Origin: JBIOJB01 sp044450465
GTDB lineage: Bacteria; Chloroflexota; Dormibacteria; Dormibacterales; Dormibacteraceae
Assembly: GCA_044450465.1 (NCBI GenBank)
Contig: JBIOJB010000017.1
Span: 1 to 37,301 of the forward strand
Direction of reading: 5' to 3'
DNA: 37,301 nucleotides
Numbering within the stretch: position 1 is the first letter of the stretch; the number at the start of each line of letters is the position of its first letter. The notes under the pieces were generated by a model. It ran no database searches, was not told the DNA's origin, and saw only the letters and a program-made list of their open reading frames with translations. Made by a program: the position numbers and the translations under genes. Of the stretch, positions 31,421 to 37,301 are shown in pieces.

Positions 31421-32305
31421 CTATCGGCGCCGCGTGGGCGCGGCCTGCTTTGCAAGCTCGGTGATCGCGTCGATCACCTGTGTCCAGACGCGCTTGGGTA
31501 GGTCGTGGCCCATCCCCTCGATTTCGATCAGCCTGGCCCCGGGTACGGCCGCTGCGACCGTCCGACCGTTCTCGATCGGGACCAGGACGTCGGCATCTCC
31601 ATGGATCACCAGGGTGGGAACCCGAACCGAGCGCAGGCGATCGACGCGGCCCGAGGCGACCAGGATGGCCGCCAGCTGCCGGGCCGTTCCCGGGGGGTAG
31701 TAGGCGCGGTCGACGGCTCGCGTCGCGCGCGCGACCTCCGCGTTCTCGTCGAACGCGTCGCCTGGACCGATGAGGACCCTTCTGATCGACGCTCCCTGCG
31801 CGATTCGCCCCTCGCGGGTCGACGCGGGGTCGAGCGTCAATACGGCCGCACCCTCGGGCCTTGGTGGCGTGGCGTCGAGGCCGCCAGGCCCGGACATGAT
31901 GGATGTCAGCGTCAGCACCTTCTCGGGATGGTTGAGCGCGACCAGCTGAGCGATGAACCCGCCCATCGACGCCCCGACCACGTGTGCCGCTTCGATGTCC
32001 AGCGACTCGAGCAGGCCCGCGGCATCCGCCGCCAGGTCGTCAAGCATGTAGGCCGGCTTGTGCTGACCACCAAGCACCTCGGCGATGTCCGGCACCCCGG
32101 CCTCCTCCATCCGCGTGGACAGTCCGCTGTCCCGGTTGTCGAACCGGATCACCCGGAACCCGCGACCGGCGAGCTCGCGGCAAAACGGCTCGTCCCAGCT
32201 GATCAGCTGGGCCCCCAGGCCCATGATCAACAGGAGCGGGGCGGCGCTGGGGTCGCCGAACGTTTCGTATTCGATGTCGATTCCGTTGGCCCTGACGCGC
32301 GGCAT
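31421..32305 (-). CDS. Alpha/beta hydrolase
   Basis: The protein has 294 residues and the classic hydrolase order: LLLIMGLGAQLISWDEPFCREL (oxyanion hole region), FRVIRFDNRDSGLS, HVVGASMGGFIAQLVALNHPEKV with the nucleophile Ser in GASMGG, VPTLVIHGDADVLVP with the acid Asp, and IEGMGHDLP with the catalytic His. The family includes esterases, lipases and peptidases, and the substrate cannot be told. It is the first gene of a pair with the CcdA-like gene. A TAGGAT hexamer lies 6 bp before the ATG, within the spacer of the opposing promoter of the peptidase gene. Confidence 0.92.
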   Translation of the reverse strand: MPRVRANGIDIEYETFGDPSAAPLLLIMGLGAQLISWDEPFCRELAGRGFRVIRFDNRDSGLSTRMEEAGVPDIAEVLGGQHKPAYMLDDLAADAAGLLESLDIEAAHVVGASMGGFIAQLVALNHPEKVLTLTSIMSGPGGLDATPPRPEGAAVLTLDPASTREGRIAQGASIRRVLIGPGDAFDENAEVARATRAVDRAYYPPGTARQLAAILVASGRVDRLRSVRVPTLVIHGDADVLVPIENGRTVAAAVPGARLIEIEGMGHDLPKRVWTQVIDAITELAKQAAPTRRR

Positions 32306-32334
32306 TCACCCATCCTAATCAAGCGAGCTACCCT
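32305..32334 (+). promoter_or_regulatory. Candidate leaderless promoter of the oligoendopeptidase gene, overlapping that of the hydrolase gene
   Basis: TTCACC (32305-32310), 18 bp, TACCCT (32329-32334), then exactly 8 bp to the GTG at 32343. On the other strand a TAGGAT (32312-32317) lies 6 bp before the hydrolase ATG. The two opposed promoters would therefore overlap. Confidence 0.45.
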
Positions 32335-32342
32335 TAGCCGCC

Positions 32343-34160
32343 GTGATCAAGCCGCTTCCAGCGCGGTCCGAGATGGACGAACGGTTCACCTGGGACAGCG
32401 CCAGCGTCTTCGCCGATTCGGCCGCGCTCGAACAGGCCATCGAGTCGATCCTTACCAGGCTGCCGGACCTCGGCGAGTTCAAGGGCCACCTCGGCGACTC
32501 GCCGGACGCCCTCGCCGACTGGTTCGACGCCTCGGAGCGGGTGCACCGTCTGATGGGCAAGGTGATGGTGTATGCGTCGATGTCTTACGCGGTTGACGTC
32601 GGCGATCAGCGCGCAGCCGCCGGTGCCGACCGCGCCAGGTCGGTGAGCGCCCAGCTTGCGGCCGCGACCTCGTTCGCCCTCCCCGAGATGATCGGGATCG
32701 GCCTTCCGAAGCTTCGGCAATGGGTCGGAACCTCTCCCCGGCTCGCCCATCTCGGCCATTACTTCGATCGGGTGGAAAAGCTCCAGGAACGGATTCGAAG
32801 CGCGGAGGTCGAGGAGCTGCTGAGCCAGGTTTCCGACCCGCTGGCGACCGCTCTATCGGTGCACGGGGTCCTCGCCAACACGGACCTCAGCTTCGCGCCG
32901 GCGATCGACTCCGAGGGCGCGCGCCATGAGGTCGCGCAGGGCACGGTCCTCGCGCTGCTCACCAGCGCCGACCGCGAGGTGCGCCGCACGGCCTTCGAGA
33001 ACTACGCGGACGCCCACCTCGAGATGCAGCACGCCATGGCCGCGAGCCTTGCCGGCGGGATGAAGCGTGACGTTTTCTACGCGCGCGCGCGCGGGCACGC
33101 GTCTTCTCTGGAGGCGGCCCTAGAGCCTGCGCACGTGCCGACGGAGGTGTACCACAACGTCCTGCGCACATTCCGCCAGAACGCGGGCACCTGGCACCGG
33201 TACTGGCGGGTGCGGCGAAAGGCGCTCGACCTGGATGTTTTGAAGCCGTACGACACGCGAGCGCAAATCAGCGCCTCCAGGCTGGACGTCCCGTACGAGA
33301 CGGCGGTGGACTGGATCGCCGAAGGCGTCCGTCCGCTGGGTGAGGAGTACGTGCGGATTCTGCGGAGAGGTGCTTTTGAAGACCGCTGGGTCGACATCTA
33401 CCCGAACCGGGGCAAGCGCATGGGCGCCTTCTCGAGCGGAGTCATGGACACGCGACCCTTCATCTTCATGAGCTACAACGAGGACATCTACTCGATGAGC
33501 ACTCTGGCCCACGAGCTGGGCCACTCGATGCACTCGTACTACGCCCGGCACGAGCAGCCCTACATCTACTCGAACTACGGCTTGTTTCAGGCCGAAACCG
33601 CCTCCAACATGCACCAGGCGCTAACTCGACGCCACCTGCTCGCGACCAGGACCGACCCTGGCTTTCAGATCGCCGTCATCGAAGAGGCCATGTCCAACTT
33701 CTACCGCTACTTCTTCATCATGCCCTCGCTGGCGCGGCTCGAGCTCGAGGCCCATGAGCGCGTGGAGCGGGGTGGGGCGATCACGGCTGACTATCTGAAC
33801 AACCTGATGGCGGACCTCATGTGCGAGGTCTACGGAAGCGAGGTCGAGGTCAACGCGCTCGACCGGGAGCGCATCGGGTCGACGTGGGCGCAGTTCCACA
33901 CCCACCTGTACAGCAACTTCTACGTGTACCAGTACGCGACCGGCATCGCGGCCGCCGATCACCTTGTCGGGCCGGTTGCGGCGGGCGACCCAGAGGCGGT
34001 TGAGGCGTATCTGTCGTTCCTCAAAAGCGGGGGTTCGAAGTTTCCTCTCGACGGCCTTCGCATGGCCGGGGTGGACATGACGTCGCCTGAGCCCGTCGAG
34101 TCGGCCTTTGCCACCATGGCCGCCATGGTGACCCGCCTTGAAGAGCTGATCGGCTCCTAG
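32343..34160 (+). CDS. M3 family oligoendopeptidase (PepF-like)
   Basis: This is a 605-residue zinc metallopeptidase that would cut short peptides in the cytoplasm; no signal peptide is present. The zinc motif HELGH is at 390-394 in STLAHELGHSMHSYYA, and the third ligand Glu418 is in FQAETASNMHQ. Other family features are the N-terminal helical part with DWFDASERVHRLMGKVMVYASM, FENYADAHLEMQHAMAASLAGGMKRDVFYARARGHASSLEAAL, and RMGAFSSGVMDTRPFIFMSYNE before the active site. The length fits PepF-type oligoendopeptidases. The start is a GTG with no Shine-Dalgarno sequence but with a -10 box 8 bp away, so the message is probably leaderless. Confidence 0.95.
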   Translation: MIKPLPARSEMDERFTWDSASVFADSAALEQAIESILTRLPDLGEFKGHLGDSPDALADWFDASERVHRLMGKVMVYASMSYAVDVGDQRAAAGADRARSVSAQLAAATSFALPEMIGIGLPKLRQWVGTSPRLAHLGHYFDRVEKLQERIRSAEVEELLSQVSDPLATALSVHGVLANTDLSFAPAIDSEGARHEVAQGTVLALLTSADREVRRTAFENYADAHLEMQHAMAASLAGGMKRDVFYARARGHASSLEAALEPAHVPTEVYHNVLRTFRQNAGTWHRYWRVRRKALDLDVLKPYDTRAQISASRLDVPYETAVDWIAEGVRPLGEEYVRILRRGAFEDRWVDIYPNRGKRMGAFSSGVMDTRPFIFMSYNEDIYSMSTLAHELGHSMHSYYARHEQPYIYSNYGLFQAETASNMHQALTRRHLLATRTDPGFQIAVIEEAMSNFYRYFFIMPSLARLELEAHERVERGGAITADYLNNLMADLMCEVYGSEVEVNALDRERIGSTWAQFHTHLYSNFYVYQYATGIAAADHLVGPVAAGDPEAVEAYLSFLKSGGSKFPLDGLRMAGVDMTSPEPVESAFATMAAMVTRLEELIGS

Positions 34161-34175
34161 GCCGTCGACCGTCGG

Positions 34176-34613
34176 CTAGCTCAGCACGATCCTGTAAACG
34201 TTGGTGTCGCGTGGCTCGAAGCCGAGCCTTCGGTACAACCGGTTGGCGGCGTCGCGGGCCTCGCCTCGCCCCGACTGGAGTTCGGCGATCTGAGCACCGC
34301 CGCGACGAGCGACGTCCAGGCAGGCTCTGACCAGAAGCTCGCCCACGCCCTTGCCCCGAGCGGACTGATCGACCACCACCTCGTCCAGCCTTGCCTTCAG
34401 CCAGAACGGCGTGGTGTAGACGATGACGGTGGCAGTGCCCACGATGGTTTCGCCGTCTCGGGCCAGCAGGAGTGTCACGTCAGGGTCGTCAATCATCGCC
34501 TGCAGGCGTTCATGCGTCGGGACGGGAAGCGTCGAGTTCAGCTGCGGCAGAAGACGGGCCATCGCGGCATGTAGCTCGGGGGTCGCCTCGATCGCCGCTT
34601 CGATCGTCACCAT
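34176..34613 (-). CDS. GNAT family N-acetyltransferase
   Basis: The protein has 145 residues from the ATG at 34613; in-frame codons further upstream lie in the mannosidase gene and are not used. It has the GNAT order: DVTLLLARDGETIVGTATVIV (strands 2-4), RLDEVVVDQSARGKGVGELLVRACLDVARRGGAQIAEL with the acetyl-CoA loop RGKGVG, and NRLYRRLGFEPRDTNVYRIVL at the end. The substrate is unknown. A TAGGCT hexamer 10 bp before the ATG could be its -10 box. It is convergent with the peptidase gene and divergent from the mannosidase gene. Confidence 0.9.
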   Translation of the reverse strand: MVTIEAAIEATPELHAAMARLLPQLNSTLPVPTHERLQAMIDDPDVTLLLARDGETIVGTATVIVYTTPFWLKARLDEVVVDQSARGKGVGELLVRACLDVARRGGAQIAELQSGRGEARDAANRLYRRLGFEPRDTNVYRIVLS

Positions 34614-34661
34614 CGCGCTGAAGAGCCTAGCTCGTGGGGTTTCGCCGATGATGTCGGCAGC

Positions 34662-37301
34662 TTGGCGACTCAAGATCTGCGCGCACTGAGAGAGCTGCTC
34701 GAGCAGCGCCTGATCCCTGCGATCCACACCGGGAGCGTTCCTCTTGATCTGTCCGCTCTCCACGTGCGCGGCGAACCGGTGAGCTACGAGGTCGCGGTCC
34801 GCGGCGCCTTCGCGCGGTTTCAGGTGGGCGACGATTGGGGTCCCCCGTGGAGCACCACGTGGTTCCACGTGCAGGGCAGGGTCCCAGACGATTGGAAGGG
34901 GCGGCGGGTCGTCGCCGCGTTCGACCTTGGCTTCATCGGCGCCACCGGCTTCACCTGCGAGGCGCTGGCCTGGAAGGACGGGCAGCCGTGGCGCGCGGTC
35001 GACCCCAATCACCGCACGCTGCCGATCGAAGGGTCGGAGGTGGATTTCTACCTCGAGGCCGCGGCCAACCCCTGGGCGACCGAGGCCGGAAGCGCTCCCG
35101 CACCCTCGATGATCGAGCTCCGCGAATCGGAGACACCGATCTTCACCGTGAACAGGGCCGAGCTCAACCTACGGGATGAGGAAGCGCAGCGACTGGCGCT
35201 CGACTTCAAGGTCCTGCTGGAGGTGGCCGAAGCCACCGGGTCGCCCGAGATCACCTCTGCCCTTCAGCTCTTCGCGCTCACCGGCGACGTCACCGGAATC
35301 CGGGGTGCGCTGTCACGGCCGAGCCGCTCGACCCATCAAATAGCCGCCGTCGGCCACGCTCACATCGACACGGCCTGGGAGTGGCCGCTGCGCGAGGCGC
35401 GGCGCAAATGTGCTCGCAGCTTCTCCAACCAGCTGGCTCTCATGGACGAGCACCCCGACTACGTATTCGCCTGCTCGCAGCCCGCGCAATACGCCTGGAT
35501 GAAGGAGTCGTACCCCGACCTGTATCAGAGGATCAAGGCGAAGATCATCGCCGGTCGGTGGGAACCCGTCGGCGCGATGTGGGTCGAGGCGGACTGCAAC
35601 CTGCCTTCCGGCGAGTCCCTGGTTCGGCAGCTCGTTCACGGCAAGCGGTTCTTCATTCAGGAATTCGGCGTCGAGGTGACAGAGCTCTGGCTGCCCGACG
35701 TCTTCGGCTACCCGGGGTCGCTCCCGCAACTGATCCGGGAGGCCGGCTGCAGCTACTTCCTCACTCAGAAGCTCTCGTGGAACGAGTTCAACAAGCCCAC
35801 CCACCACACGTTCCTGTGGGAGGGCATCGACGGCAGTCGCATCTTCACCCACTTCCCCCCCGCCGACACGTACAACGGGAGCTTTGACGCAGGCGAGGTG
35901 ATCCGCAGTGAGGCCGCGTTCAAGGACCACGAGCGCTCCTCGCGCTCGCTGTACCTCTTCGGCTGGGGCGACGGGGGAGGCGGTCCGGAACCCGACATGA
36001 TCGAGGCGGCGCACCGCCTGCACAGCCTCGACGGCGCTCCGCTCGTCGAGCTTGGCCGGGCGGTTGACTTTTTTGCAAACGCGGCGGCAGAGGCGGAGGA
36101 CCTCACGACCTGGGTCGGCGAGCTGTACTTCGAGCTCCATCGGGGAACCTACACGACCCAGGCGCGCACCAAGCTGCTCAACCGTCGCGCCGAGCAGGCG
36201 CTTCGCGCGGCCGAGATGTGGTCGGTGGCGGCGGGCGGCGCCTATCCGTCAGCCGAGCTCGACGCGGCGTGGAAGAAGCTGCTGCTGAACCAGTTCCACG
36301 ACATCCTCCCCGGGTCGGGCATCGATTGGGTTTACGAGGATGCAAACCGCGATCTCCTTGCCGTGCGGAACGTGGCCGACGACATCGCAAATCGCGCCCT
36401 GGCCAAGCTCGCCGGCAGGGGCGACCGCCCGGCCATCTTCAACGTGAACTCACACCGCAGGCGCGAAGTCATCGACTTGGGGGAGCGGCTCCAGATGGTG
36501 GAGGCGCCCGCATGCGGCTGGGCGTCGGAAAGCGATGTCGTGGTCCGGCCCGACGAGCACGTGTTGGTTTCGGACCATCACATGGAAAACGACCAGCTTC
36601 GCGTCACCTGGGACGCGGACGGGCTGATCACCTCGATCTGGGACAAGGACGCCGCGCGGGAAGTCATCACCCCCGGGACTCGCGGCAATCTCCTGCAGCT
36701 CCACGACGACAACCCGGCGCGCTGGGATGCCTGGGACATCGACCTCGACTATCGGAAGTCAGTGACCGACCTGACGAAGCTTGCTGGTCATGGGGTTGAG
36801 CAGGCCGGCGGTCTGCGCGGTGCGGTGCGGTTCCAACGCGAGTTCGGCCAGTCGAAGATCAGCCAGCTGATGATCCTGGACGCCGGCTCGCGCGTGCTGC
36901 GCTTCGAGTGTGACGTCGACTGGAAGGAGGATCACAAGCTGCTCAAGGTCGCTTTCCCGGTCGCGGTGAGGGCTCCACAGGCGACCTACGAGATCCAGTT
37001 CGGACATCTCCAACGCCCGACCCACACCAACACGAGCTGGGATCTCGCTCGATTCGAGGTTTGCGGTCACCGCTGGGCCGACCTTGGCGAGGCGGGCTAC
37101 GGGGTTGCGCTGCTCAACGACTGCAAGTACGGCTACGACATCCTGGGCTCGGTCATGCGCCTGTCACTCCTGCGGGCGCCCACCCACCCCGACCCGACCG
37201 CCCACCGGGGCCCGCAAAGCTTCACCAAAGCGCTCCAGGCCCACCCCCGCGATTTACGGCCGGCCGGCGTGTTCGAGGCCGGCGAGGACCGAAAACCTAC
37301 G
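34662..37301 (+). CDS. GH38 alpha-mannosidase, 3' end cut by window
   Basis: The frame is open from a TTG at 34662 to the right edge (880 codons, no stop). Full GH38 enzymes of this type have about 1000 residues, so the last part is missing. An N-terminal region with WGPPWSTTWFHVQGRVP precedes the catalytic domain: VGHAHIDTAWEWPLREARRK (zinc-binding H and D, about 231-240), then ELWLPDVFGYPGSLPQ with the nucleophile Asp346, SWNEFNKPTHHTFLWEGIDGS, GWGDGGGGPEPDM and LLLNQFHDILPGSGI (zinc-binding His/Asp). A beta-rich C-terminal domain follows. It hydrolyses terminal alpha-mannose; no signal peptide is seen, so it is probably cytoplasmic. No ATG is available in this frame near the family N-terminus; the TTG is the best choice but is not certain. 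Confidence 0.92.
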   Translation, partial: MATQDLRALRELLEQRLIPAIHTGSVPLDLSALHVRGEPVSYEVAVRGAFARFQVGDDWGPPWSTTWFHVQGRVPDDWKGRRVVAAFDLGFIGATGFTCEALAWKDGQPWRAVDPNHRTLPIEGSEVDFYLEAAANPWATEAGSAPAPSMIELRESETPIFTVNRAELNLRDEEAQRLALDFKVLLEVAEATGSPEITSALQLFALTGDVTGIRGALSRPSRSTHQIAAVGHAHIDTAWEWPLREARRKCARSFSNQLALMDEHPDYVFACSQPAQYAWMKESYPDLYQRIKAKIIAGRWEPVGAMWVEADCNLPSGESLVRQLVHGKRFFIQEFGVEVTELWLPDVFGYPGSLPQLIREAGCSYFLTQKLSWNEFNKPTHHTFLWEGIDGSRIFTHFPPADTYNGSFDAGEVIRSEAAFKDHERSSRSLYLFGWGDGGGGPEPDMIEAAHRLHSLDGAPLVELGRAVDFFANAAAEAEDLTTWVGELYFELHRGTYTTQARTKLLNRRAEQALRAAEMWSVAAGGAYPSAELDAAWKKLLLNQFHDILPGSGIDWVYEDANRDLLAVRNVADDIANRALAKLAGRGDRPAIFNVNSHRRREVIDLGERLQMVEAPACGWASESDVVVRPDEHVLVSDHHMENDQLRVTWDADGLITSIWDKDAAREVITPGTRGNLLQLHDDNPARWDAWDIDLDYRKSVTDLTKLAGHGVEQAGGLRGAVRFQREFGQSKISQLMILDAGSRVLRFECDVDWKEDHKLLKVAFPVAVRAPQATYEIQFGHLQRPTHTNTSWDLARFEVCGHRWADLGEAGYGVALLNDCKYGYDILGSVMRLSLLRAPTHPDPTAHRGPQSFTKALQAHPRDLRPAGVFEAGEDRKPT

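Noticed and set aside
34614..35012. N-terminal extension of the acetyltransferase frame
   Set aside because: It runs antisense through the mannosidase gene; GNAT similarity starts at the ATG at 34613 and the shorter length fits the family.

Overview
The window is GC-rich, tightly packed bacterial DNA. Several features suggest a soil-type Chloroflexota relative, for example Candidatus Dormibacterota, or possibly an actinobacterium: frequent GTG and TTG starts, -10 boxes of the TANNNT type placed directly in front of start codons, a full-length Lhr helicase, and exported proteins built from fibronectin III modules and a repeated 98-residue module. The taxonomic guess is inference; there is no rRNA gene here to settle it.

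Region 1 (1-10.9 kb, all minus strand) is an envelope and surface block. It holds an exported phosphoesterase cut by the window edge, glmS (supply of glucosamine-6-phosphate for wall and polysaccharide), a 1506-residue exported beta-helix/fibronectin III protein, and a 1059-residue exported protein ending in four 98-residue repeats.

Region 2 (10.9-25.1 kb) is an exopolysaccharide locus. A flippase and an O-antigen-ligase/polymerase-like gene form one minus-strand pair. A plus-strand glycosidase-like lipoprotein stands next to them. Ten minus-strand genes then form one operon from 25022 down to 14772, with stops and starts overlapping or nearly touching: a Wzz-like chain-length protein, DegT aminotransferase, CapD-like dehydratase, GT4 glycosyltransferase, HPr-kinase-like P-loop protein, divergent RtcB-like protein, a 78-residue membrane protein, a formyltransferase, a PIG-L deacetylase and a phosphoglycosyl transferase. 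Dehydratase, aminotransferase and formyltransferase together suggest an N-formylated 4-amino-6-deoxy sugar, loaded onto the lipid carrier by the PglC-like transferase, then extended, flipped and polymerised. The odd part is the translationally coupled HPr-kinase-like/RtcB-like pair, which has no known place in polysaccharide synthesis. It is the best candidate here for an undescribed system. A 17-bp AT-rich palindrome lies at the putative promoter of this operon.

Region 3 (25.2-37.3 kb) is housekeeping and metabolism: tRNA-Pro(GGG), Lhr helicase, a flavin reductase-like protein, a convergent intergenic region with several hairpins, a CcdA-like membrane protein with an alpha/beta hydrolase, an M3 oligoendopeptidase, a GNAT acetyltransferase and a GH38 alpha-mannosidase running off the right edge.
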